From: Bidens hawaiensis
Taxonomy: Eukaryota; Streptophyta; Magnoliopsida; Asterales; Asteraceae
Direction: 5' to 3'
NCBI GenBank assembly: GCA_021521415.1
Contig: JAIQDT010000295.1
Span: 1,736,001-1,800,000 of the forward strand
DNA: 64,000 nucleotides
The position numbers and the translations under genes were made by a program. The notes beneath the pieces were generated by a model. The model had not been told where the DNA came from. It was given only the letters and a program-made list of their open reading frames with translations, and searched no databases. Of this stretch, positions 35,352 through 44,297 are shown piece after piece (position 1 is the first letter of the stretch; every line of letters starts with the position of its first letter).

Positions 35352-36337
35352 AGGACTATTGGTTTTTATTGGTCCCAAGTATTTCATTTTTACCGGCGCT
35401 GGTCCCAACTATCACTTTAACTGCCAACGGTCTCAACTTTCACACATGTGTCTGCCACCAGTCCACGACTAACCGAGTACTAACTCCGTTATGTTTTAGC
35501 TGACGTGTCCATCCTACGTGTTAAAAAACGTTGACGTGGCTGTCTGCGTGTATATTAATAACAAAAACCCGTCTCCTCCTGTATATTAATAACAAAAACC
35601 CTAAACCCAAATCGATATCTCCAATCGATCGACGATCAAGAACAACCCCAGATTAAAACCCTAATTCAATCATTGAATCGATCGAACATGTTACAAAATC
35701 TGTTGTGGGCATAAAATTACATACAGGAGGAGACGAAATCACTTCAATTTCACTCACCCAATGACCCAAATGGTTGCCGTCACAGGTTGCGGCGGAGGAA
35801 ACAGAAGGTCAGACGAAAGTCAACTCTCCATATTGGAGTTAATAATCGCAGCTTTCCGGAAATCAATGGCGGCGTGTCGGGTTGATGATTGGATGGACGA
35901 ATCGAAACCTAAGTTCCGTCAAATGGAAATTGGTTGGCCGACAGACGTCCAACATTTGACTCACGTTACATTCGACCGGTTTCATGGGTTCCTAGGACTT
36001 CCGGTTGAGTTCCAGGTTGAAATCCCGTCTCGTGTTCCCAGTGCAAGGTATGTATGTATGTAATTTTATTTATTTGGGGGTTTTTAGTTAGAAATTAATG
36101 ATATTATTATTTGTTTATGTATTTTTGTTATTAATATACACGCAGGCAGCCACGTCAACGTTTTATAACACGTAGGATGGACACGTCAGCTAAAACATAA
36201 CGGAGTTAGTACTCGGTTAGTCGTGGACTGGTGGCAGACACATGTGTGAAAGTTGGGACCGTTGGCAGTTAAAGTGATAGTTGGGACCAGCGCCAGCAAA
36301 AATGAAATACTTGGGACCAATAAAAACCAATAGTCCT
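35352..36337 (+). mobile_element. Pack-MULE (986 bp) with 216-bp terminal inverted repeats
   Basis: Left end AGGACTATTGGTTTTTATTG (35352 onward) is the exact reverse complement of the right end (to 36337). The inverted repeats extend to about 35567 and back to about 36122 with few mismatches. Flanking A runs of 7-8 bases allow a target duplication of the size expected for Mutator-like elements but cannot prove its exact length. Instead of a transposase the interior carries part of a host gene (RopGAP exon), which defines a Pack-MULE. Confidence 0.88.
35761..36059 (+). pseudogene. Captured first exon of a Rop GTPase-activating protein (CRIB domain)
   Basis: The ATG at 35761 opens a frame with QLSILELIIAAFRKSMAACR and then MEIGWPTDVQHLTHVTFDRF followed by HGFLGLPVEFQVEIPSRVPS. 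The last part is the CRIB motif of plant RopGAPs, which bind active Rop GTPases at the plasma membrane before the RhoGAP domain switches them off. A GT donor (CAAG/GTATGT, about 36046) ends the exon at the normal position; no RhoGAP domain follows, as the Pack-MULE ends 280 bp later. The frame is intact for about 95 codons with a leader containing AAACCCTAAACCC. If expressed it would be a CRIB-only peptide. Confidence 0.85.
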
Positions 36338-36599
36338 AAAAAAAACACAAAGTAAGTATTACAATTTTAAAAATAAGAATTAAAGTAACATTAAAAACAA
36401 AAAATTATTAAACTCTCCTTGTAGCAAGTCACTATTCCATATACCTGGTAAGATTAAATCACAAAGGCAAATGTGTTTCTATGTTATATAATGCACTAAT
36501 GAAATGTTGATCGACCACATTGTTGTTTGGAAAATCCTTTGACTATATTTTGTAAAATGATACGATAAGCGATTAATCGGAAATTTGTATGAAACTTTT

Positions 36600-37390
36600 C
36601 ATATACACACACACCAAAATCAATATGTAAATTTCTCAATTTTTACCGAATTTGAACAAAAAGAGTTTAATCGGCCACGTACTAGTTGGTGGGGTTGGGA
36701 CAAGCGACTAAGTGGCACCTAGTAGAGATTTTGACAACCAAGCATGCAGATAATCAAATTATTCCTCATTTTTTTTTCAAAACACCAAAACCCCTTTCAA
36801 CGACCTTTCTTGCTGCTTCTCGTGCCTTTGCAAACTTATGGGTTTTTTTTCATTGGAAAACGCAGTTGCAGTTTTTTACGAACACCGCCCAAGCGTGGTA
36901 AATATAATATGCTAGATAATAACCTAATTTAAAGTTGTTAATCACATTAAACAGACACCTGGCGTCGTTCCATGCATTTACTCGTTGAATAATGGCAACC
37001 GATATAGGACGTTTAGATCGTTATTCAACCCAACAGAACCCCTTTGTATCTTGATAGGAAATCACTTCAAGAGCTATCGCTGCGTACTCGTGATCTCCAC
37101 GCAGACTTGGACTCACCACTAAGTTGGATAATTTCGTCGTGGCTAGCGTGTACAATGGATGCTTCCGATCATCCGTGGAAAGATATGGATTCTTTCATGA
37201 GCATCAAATAAAAGTAATATGTCTCGAATGGTTGGTCTATGCAAATATTATTCTCCGTATAAATAAATAATACCGTCACAAAAGTATTGTGAAGTGTCAC
37301 GTGACGTTCTTTAAGACATAACTACTACCTCATCGTAGGCGCCGTAGTATCTCATATCGTAAGTGTCGGCAACAACCCCAAATGCCAGCC
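36600..37390. repeat. R repeat unit, right part (copy b)
   Basis: Near-identical to 33893-34680 (blocks from ATATGTAAATTTCTCAATT to GTAAGTGTCGGCAACAACCCC). The copy follows the left part of R without a break, showing the pre-insertion state of the Helitron site. No coding capacity is evident. Confidence 0.75.
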
Positions 37391-38440
37391 TGTGAATTGT
37401 TGATTGCACTTTGAAGTTGCGAAAACCCTTTTCAAAATCTACAGTCTTTATATTGTTGAAAATACTCAAAAGTTTGCAACCAGATTAACAACACTCTGTA
37501 AAAATAAACAATAGTAAAAATAGTTCTCACGACATCCTAAACGCCTGAAAATTTGTTCGTTGATTTTGGATTCTAGCCAAAAAAAATCTCTCATTAGTCG
37601 CTCGTGTGTTGCTTCACAAACTTTCTTTACCATAACTCTTGGTTCTTTAGGATGACAACTTATCGCTTGTGCGACTAAACCAAGGAACTTGTGACTTTCA
37701 AACCACCATCACTACCGAATGACGAGCTAGCTAGACAACGATATTTTAAAAAGATCTATTAAAACTTTTGTAAGTTTTGAGAAGATGGTTAAAGATTTTT
37801 TTGGTATGAAATAAGGGTAAACTGCTTGATTTATTTATAGGTTTAAATGAACTTTTTATTATTAAAACAATAATATTTTCTGTTGGAAATAGCCATTAGA
37901 GGATTGGGATAATGGGTGTCACAATCCTGTGTGGGGTTTTTGCGGATCCAAGCCACACCGGGCAGGAGGGTGGGGTTCCCACAGGACCGAGTGGCATCAA
38001 TACCATCCCGACTTTGTCTCCTTTTACAGGGAAACATATGTTTTAAGTGTACGCTATAGCTTAAAACATTCCTATACAAGTTAAATATATTTTAAATCCA
38101 CTAACAATTGCAGCATTAAAAAACGACTAATATAAGCTGCCAGGCATTTTTTTATCAGTTTTAGTAACGATAAAAATGTGTTGCTATAATTTAAGTATGA
38201 ATTTTGCCTATAAGGATAACAAATGAGGTGAATATGTACGGTCCTGAAGATGATCAAATAAATAAACAAGTAGGCTCGTATTTCAAACCTCTAAGTCAAC
38301 TCACCAACTCCCTGCTCAGACTTATACCACAATTCGGACACGTACTTTTGGAGATGAGAAGTTGAGCTAACATGCTGAGTTTACCAATAATTCCAACCAA
38401 ACTTATCTACTTTATTAGTTTGTCCAGATTCCACATTAAT
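37390..38440. other. Unique stretch upstream of the PELPK gene
   Basis: No recognised gene. On the minus strand there is a GC-richer piece at 37900-38010 (GGATCCAAGCCACACC, GGCAGGAGGGTGGGGTTCCC) with no clear product. The part next to 38440 should hold the promoter of the PELPK gene. Confidence 0.4.
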
Positions 38441-38450
38441 TTCCACTTCT

Positions 38451-38460
38451 TCTATATATA
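38451..38460 (+). promoter_or_regulatory. TATA box of the PELPK gene
   Basis: TCTATATATA lies about 95 bp upstream of the ATG at 38556, followed by a pyrimidine and A-rich leader (CCAGATCAACACAGACC). Spacing fits a start of transcription near 38485. Confidence 0.6.
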
Positions 38461-38555
38461 TCCAGATCAACACAGACCTATACATCCTCAAACGAACAAC
38501 AAATCACTTTCCTGGTATCTTATTATTGTTAAAGTTTCAACCCTTAAGAACAACA

Positions 38556-39290
38556 ATGGCGCATTCCCACCTCAATTCCTTCCTAATAATTCTTGTTTCA
38601 GTCACCCTAGCATCAATCAACGGTGGAAAAATGGTTGGTGAGGCACGTAATCTTTTGGAGGTACCCGAGTTTCCAAAGCCAGAAGTTCCTGAGATTCCCA
38701 AACCAACACTTCCAGACATTCCGAAACCTGAAATTCCCGAGGTTCCAAAGCCAGATGTTCCAGAGATTCCCAAACCAGCACTTCCTGACATTCCGAAGCC
38801 TGAAATCCCTGAGCTTCCCAAACCGACATTTCCTGAGATTCCAAAGCCCACCATTCCAGAAATTCCAAAACCCGAAGTACCAGAGCTTCCCAAGCCTACA
38901 TTTCCCGCGCTTCCAAAGTCTGAAATTCCCGAGGTTCCTAAGCCCACTCTTCCTGAGCTTCCAAAGCCTGAAATTCCCGAGCTTCTGAATCCCACTCTTC
39001 ATGAGGTTCCAAAACCTGAAGTCCCGGTGCTTCCAAAGCCTGAAATTCCTGAGCTTCCGAAGCCCACTCTTCCCGAGGCTCCAAAACCTGAGGTCCCTGT
39101 GTTTCCAAAACCTGAAATTCCCAAGCTTCCGAAGCCCACCATTCCTGAAATTCCAAAGCCAGAGCTACCAACACTGCCAAAACTAGAAGTACCAAAGGTG
39201 CCAGAATTCCATGACCCCCCTAAGCCCGTGTTGCCAACAATTCCTGAATTGCCCAAGGACTTTCCTATCCCTACTCTACCTCATCCTTAG
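38556..39290 (+). CDS. Secreted proline-rich PELPK-type cell-wall protein
   Basis: A single exon of 244 residues from the ATG in ACAACAATGGC (38556). The N-terminus MAHSHLNSF followed by LIILVSVTLASI is a signal peptide, with likely cleavage after VGEA. The mature part is about 22 octapeptides of the form P-E/T-I/V/L-P-E-I/L-P-K, ending PIPTLPHP. There is no cysteine and almost no aromatic residue. This composition matches the PELPK1-like proteins of plant cell walls (Arabidopsis PELPK1 is linked to germination growth); function here is inferred. The 24-bp repeat keeps several antisense frames open, which are artefacts. It is the only intact, host-style gene in the window, with a TATA box upstream and an AT-rich 3' flank. 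Confidence 0.9.
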   Translation: MAHSHLNSFLIILVSVTLASINGGKMVGEARNLLEVPEFPKPEVPEIPKPTLPDIPKPEIPEVPKPDVPEIPKPALPDIPKPEIPELPKPTFPEIPKPTIPEIPKPEVPELPKPTFPALPKSEIPEVPKPTLPELPKPEIPELLNPTLHEVPKPEVPVLPKPEIPELPKPTLPEAPKPEVPVFPKPEIPKLPKPTIPEIPKPELPTLPKLEVPKVPEFHDPPKPVLPTIPELPKDFPIPTLPHP

Positions 39291-39299
39291 AAATCAGCT

Positions 39300-40560
39300 T
39301 TCATAATATAGTGTGATATATGTTCAGTTACTTCTACTAGTATATTGCAACCAAGATCTTCCACATTTCAGAGTGTTCAGTGAGGACTGATTGATTATTT
39401 GTGTGTTCCTTTGTTTTGTTGTATCATGATTTGCTTAAGTATTTTATACTTACTTAATATATGATATTACTTTATTGCTGGATCTGTTTAATTTCATGGC
39501 ACCAACTTTTTTCCATGCATAATTATGAGAAATCCAACCAGCAACGATGGTCACTGTATTGTTGAATTGTTTCTGGTCCTATGATTATCCGAAATAAACA
39601 CTATGCTGCATTTGTTTCTAAGTGTTTTCTTCGTGATGCATGCATTATGGAAAATTCAAAGCCTATAAACCTTAGCAAGGGCGGATCTTTCAGTGGGCCG
39701 AACAGGGACCTGGCCCCATCACGTTTTTCGCTCGCTAGTTTAATTGTCCGTTGAGGCCTGAGGTTAGAACCGACTCGTGTGGGTGTGAAATCGATTAATC
39801 GAAACAAACAATGGAGGAAAGCATAGACCAGGTTATGGTTTGGAACTATTGTAAGATTTGATCATGTGAGTTCAGCATTTAAGTGACACTTTTTTGTGTT
39901 TTGATTTTGGATTAAAACATACGTGTGTTAGGTTAATTATCATGGGAAAGTTGAAAACCAACTTCTTTTTTCATAAGAAAGGATGAAGAAATAAAATTGT
40001 GTTTTAGTAGAATATTAAATAGAGAGCTTCTATTGTTTGACCCGACCTAAACCGAATTGACGACCCGAAACTTTAAAGCATTAAAAAGAAATTTGGGTCT
40101 CGTGACTTTCGGGTCATCCATACCAGATATTAAAGATCTGTCACTAAACCTTAGGTCAAATATATAATATAAACACTCAAATTGGAAATTCTTATATATA
40201 GAAAGAAATGAACATTCAACCCCCAAGGGCCGGTCAAGTGGTGAACGTGAAAGTGGGAGACATCTCATGTGATAATGCTATCATCTTTTGTTGTACTTAG
40301 AGGAAAAGAATTGTACCTTTGGAACGTATATATATGTGGTGCATAAACTTAGTCCATGGGCAGTCAAACTCACTGTTACCAAAAAAGATGAACATTTTGG
40401 TTTGGTTTTGCAGTTTTAGCCTTATGAGAAACGGATGAACCTAGAAATGTAACTTAAATAACTGTTTACTCTATAGAATAGTATAAACATTAAATGACTT
40501 TTCTTCATAATAGTTTTAAAGTAAGTTCAAATCATCATTGGATAACATTTGTGAAAGCTA
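39300..40560. other. Downstream flank of the PELPK gene, no further gene
   Basis: 39300-39480 is the likely 3' untranslated region. At 39670-39800 a GGGCGGATCTTTCAGTGGG block resembles transposon-derived repeats. 40020-40290 holds only short ORFs. I see no RNA gene. Confidence 0.4.
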
Positions 40561-41660
40561 CGTGAATGCTGCGTTAAAATTATAAAAGCATATTCGGTCT
40601 TGGGTTCATAAAACCATTTACAAATTCTAGTCACTACAAGAAGTTTCACCATTAGAGGCGACGATATTAGCAGCAACAAAGAGTATTAGCGACGACATTG
40701 ATACTACCGCCGCTAATACTCGTTGTCGCCGCTAATTGTGTTGCCACTAATTATCACGATCCTTGTGCTCCTCTTACCGGCTTAGTTTGAGCATTGATAA
40801 AGGTTGGTACAAGAACTCATATCTCTCCCTGCTCTTATTCTTCATCTCAAACAAACACACACTATTTTAACTTCATCTTCCTCAAGCATCATCCTAATTT
40901 GTTTTTCCATATTTTCAACCACCATGTTCTTCATCTGTCAAACCATAGGACTTCCACTGTCAAGACCATCGAACTTCCATCCACAAGACCATCGGACTGC
41001 CGCCATTAAGAGTACCTGTTTTTCATTATCAAGACCTATGTGTTCAAGCTTCACCATAGATTCCGTCCACTGTGCTTTCAAGCTCCACCATAGATTCCGT
41101 CCACCGTGCTCTCAAGCTCCTCCAAAGATTCCGGCCACTGGGCTTTTAAGCTCCAGCTGGCCACTCATGTTTGCAATAATCTGTAAATCATGTTATGTAG
41201 TGTTAATTTATAGCACGGCCACTCGTGTGTGTAATAATCATGTAATGAAAAATTGATTTTAATGACAAATTAATTGTGTTGTTGCGTTTTCGAGTTCAAT
41301 TTAACTAACAACAAACTCTCGTGCAAGTTAATCGAGTTTTGATGCGTTAACAATGTGGAATCCATCACCGGCAAAGTAGACGACATCCTTTAACGATAAC
41401 GTTCACACATCAGCTGCGACTCTTTAGCCTTTAGCGACGATCCACTAGCAGCGACTCAAAAGCAGCGATTTTTGTACCCTTTAGCGGCGAAAAATGTCAC
41501 CGGTGCTGCTCAATTGTTTTTGTAGCATGCTTCTTAAAGTTGGTTTCTAAGTTAAGAGTGTTGCCTAAAACTTCCTTAAGGTGATTCATGATGTAGTATA
41601 ATCGCAATTCAAGATAGATTTAACATATTGTGATAAAGATACATCACTATTAGAGGCGGA
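40560..41660. repeat. R repeat unit beginning (copy c), split by a CACTA element
   Basis: The block GGTCTTGGGTTCATAAAACC (about 40600) matches 30175-30192. After the CACTA element, GTAATCGCAATTCAAGATAG-like sequence and GATAAAGATACATCACTA match 30630-30735. R similarity ends near 41655, where AGAGGCGGAACTTGAGCC and a run of 13 G (41677-41689) begin. Confidence 0.6.
40632..41527 (+). mobile_element. Small nonautonomous CACTA element
   Basis: It starts CACTACAAGAAGTTTCACC and ends TTTTTGTAG. Both ends carry subterminal repeats with a TTAGCGGCGAC / AGCAGCGAC core (about 40665-40755 and 41410-41505), typical of CACTA elements. The middle has a 150-codon plus frame (40804-41256) containing a 35-bp tandem repeat (ATAGATTCCGTCCAC...GCTTTCAAGCTCC, three copies at about 41044-41150) but no known domain. 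The last bases of the right terminus have drifted and a 3-bp target duplication is not clear. Confidence 0.65.
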
Positions 41661-42054
41661 ACTTGAGCCTTAAAGTGGGGGGGGGGGGGTCGAATTATAT
41701 TTTAGTAATTCAGATAATTAGTACTCACTTCTTAGTGTAAGAAGGTATGTGGTTGATGTTATGAGAATTCGAGATGAGATACTTATGTGCGAATAAGGAA
41801 AGAAATGTGTCATCTCTTATCTCTTATTATTACTTTTTTATTTACACTTTTTTTTGAAACATGTTTAGACACGATTAGTGACAAAACCAAATTTTTTATA
41901 CCGACACAGATATTACTAATACAAAATAAAATTGAATAAACTAAACCAATGTCAAATTTTCATTAATTCATTTGACAATGGTCTAACAATTGATGAGTGA
42001 TGGCAGCTTTAATGTGAGGTAAATTGTAGTAATGCTTTGAATAAACTAAACGGA
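41660..42054. other. Low-complexity flank
   Basis: A run of 13 G at 41677-41689 is followed by AT-rich sequence. I see no gene or recognised element. Confidence 0.4.
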
Positions 42055-42974
42055 TGATGATGATGAGGGCAAGGTACTTCCAATAAGGAGGCAGGTACTT
42101 CTTCAAACATCCCCTAATCCGTATCATATATCCTCCATGGTTACAATTGTTGTTGGAGAATCTTTGATCTACAACATCCTCCTTCTTGAACTTCTTTACT
42201 ATTGTGGTTGGAGAGTCCTTGATCTACGGCACTCTTCTAACATCCTCCTCGCAATCACACTATGTTTATCTACAACCTTTGTCCTGATCACAAGATTTCC
42301 ATATATATATTTTGATTGCTTAGTGTTAGCCCAAAACTCTTCTGCCTAGCAAAAGTGAATCTCTAGATTGGCCGTGATAGCATAAGACAAGTGAAAATCT
42401 GTAGGGCTAATATTCTATATTATTTTTAGGATTGTGTATGCCTTTCTATTTGCTTATAGTTAGTGTATTACATATTTGTATGATTATTTTGTTCAGAAGA
42501 AATGTAAAAGTTGAAGAAATGAGGACCTATAAAGGGTCACTTTACCCATTTCTCCATAACACCTCAAGGAAATAAAATAAACTTTCTCTCACGTGTTTGA
42601 TCTTTCTCTCTTTTGTTTGAAACTAAGATCTGAGATCCGAGTGTTGCTTGTGATTCCGCTAACTAACAACACGGATTGATCCAAGTCAAGTTGTGAGATC
42701 CATCTAGAAGACCTACAATTGGTCTAAGAGCTTTCGACACAACTTTTTGTGGTTTTCAGATCATACTTTTTGGGTTTTTATCTTAGTTTTTGTTGGATTT
42801 GAGGTTGTTTTTGGTTTATTAACTTCTTTTGGAGTATCTTCACGAAAATCATCATATATGTGTTTTTGCAGTGTTGTATCCGGTTCATATTCAGTTGAAA
42901 AACTCATATCTAGGCTGATTTATTGGCTTTTAGACTAAGGTCTTTTTGACCTCATTGTTAGTTTAGGAGTTATC

Positions 42975-43150
42975 TTAAAAAAAGTCGATTAGAATTTTTT
43001 TGGTGGGAAAAAAGTTCGAATCGAAAAAAAAGTAAATAATTCGATTAGATTTTTTGGCAGGAAAAAAAGCCGATCAGAATTCTTTTGGCAAAAAAAATCG
43101 ATTAGAATATTTTGGCGTGAAAAAAGTCGATCATCGCAAATAAAAATCGA
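42975..43150. repeat. Leader array in B': TCGATTAGAATTTTTTGGC motif
   Basis: Four to five units of the form TCGATTAGAATTTTTTGGCG followed by GGAAAAAA, with variants (CCGATCAGAATTC, TCGATCATCGC). The same array is at 52983-53165 in element B. Confidence 0.75.
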
Positions 43151-43249
43151 ATTGAATAAAAAATATAGTCGTTTTTTAGTCAAATAAATAATCTATTTGA
43201 GTCCAAATACTTTTTATTCTATTTTGACTCGAATTTAAAAAAATGTCTT

Positions 43250-44297
43250 ACTATCCTGAGCTTGAAGGATATCTGAATATGAGGAAAAATCGAACAGAAA
43301 TGTTAAAAGTAGAATTCAACATGTTTAATCATATTAAAGTAGAATCAATTGCCTCGCTCATCGACAGATTGGAGTAACTCATCACAAAAATGAGAAGTGT
43401 CGGTATCATCAATGATTTGTCTAAGATCAACATGAAGTTGTTGGATTCATTGCCTTACACATGGTACATCAGTGAGGCTACCATCAAGAGAACAACAAAC
43501 CTAAATACCATAATACTCTCAGAGTTGACTTCTATCATCAAGTTATTTGAAATGGATGACAAGCTCCGAATAAACATTTATTCCAAAGAAGATAAAGTTG
43601 GGGCAAGTTCTGCAGGTAAAAGTAGTCAAGCAAGTCTTATCATTCTTGAGTGTGCTGCATGTGGAAGCAATTAAGAAAGTCTTATCCTTCCCGAGGTACA
43701 CACACATTTATGCTCTCAAGCATGTATAAAGTTAGAACGATGAATACAAAAATGCTGAAAATGGTTTGAAATGGCGCCTGATAAACAGAATGGGATCATT
43801 GGGACACTGATAAATACTATAGTCCCTAAACCGTTCAATAACAACTACACTAGCCTACCCCATTTTAGTTTCAACACCAAGGACGAAATGGTCTATGGAG
43901 TTGATCATGTCCCAAAACCAAATATATTTGTTCCTCTGCTTCCGAAGACTGTTCATCCAATCCCGAAGCATGTTAGTTCTAGTAGTGATGTATCTTGTTT
44001 AGCAGGTTGTGTAGAAGAGAGCGGGTGGTGGAAACGGACATGAGTTATGATTGTGAAACTGTTTATGATGAAACTTGTGTTGTAAATTGTGTCAATGACA
44101 AAAGGCCTGTTGAGGTGAACATATCAAGTTGTTCATCATCAAGTTGTAAGCCTGAGGTTAATTCAAGTAAAAGCATAGTTTTTGAAATTGAGAAAGCTAA
44201 TAATTCATGTAAATATGTTCCACCAAGTAAACGATCATTTTCTCCAACAACAAATCAATTAAAGAATCCTCATTCGCACAACTACTATGGTCATTAT
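43250..44297 (+). pseudogene. Copia Gag remnant in B'
   Basis: Blocks in shifted frames match Gag of element A: VEFNMFNHIKVES, KLLDSLPYTWYISEATIKRT, ELTSIIK-FEMDDKLR, FNNNYTSLPHFSFN, DEMVYGVDHVPKPN and CKYVPPSKRS. The region between the MDDKLR block and the FNNNY block is much shorter than in A, and the first CCHC knuckle is missing. The end is cut at the junction with CACTA sequence, before the second knuckle. Confidence 0.8.

Larger units (their letters stand above)
35010..36600. repeat. R repeat unit, left part (copy b), split by a Pack-MULE
   Basis: It matches 30660-31290 and 60580-61190. A Pack-MULE was inserted at an A run (35345-35351 / 36338-36345). After the element the R sequence resumes with ACACAAAGTAAGTATT and runs directly into the right part of R at 36600 without a Helitron. 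Confidence 0.75.
42055..44297 (+). repeat. Segmental copy of 52062-54307 (C flank plus 5' half of element B)
   Basis: It includes 345 bp that in the other copy is interior sequence of element C, then the LTR, leader and gag of a B-type element. Differences are scattered single bases and small indels. Because the flank outside the B element is also shared, this is a duplication of DNA that already contained the insertion, not an independent insertion. It ends at TCATTAT (44291-44297). Confidence 0.85.
42400..44297 (+). mobile_element. Element B': truncated 5' half of a Copia element
   Basis: The 5' LTR at 42400-42717 (TGTAGGGCTAAT to GACCTACA, 318 bp) is followed by the primer site TGGTCTAAGAGC (42720-42731), a leader with TCGATTAGAAT motifs, and gag up to 44297, where CACTA sequence begins. 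The base before the LTR series reads AAATC, against CAATC in element B. Confidence 0.85.

Noticed and set aside
38537..39256. Several long antisense ORFs (up to 152 codons) across the PELPK gene
   Set aside because: The 24-bp period of the coding repeat keeps other frames free of stops. Their products are glycine/serine or tryptophan/glutamate-rich mirror repeats without a start context or signal.
40804..41256. 150-codon ORF inside the small CACTA element as a gene
   Set aside because: Low-complexity Ser/Pro/His content and an internal 35-bp tandem repeat, no domain, and position inside a nonautonomous element.
41677..41689. Run of 13 G as a functional G-quadruplex
   Set aside because: A single uninterrupted homopolymer in decayed repeat DNA; length could also be a sequencing artefact.
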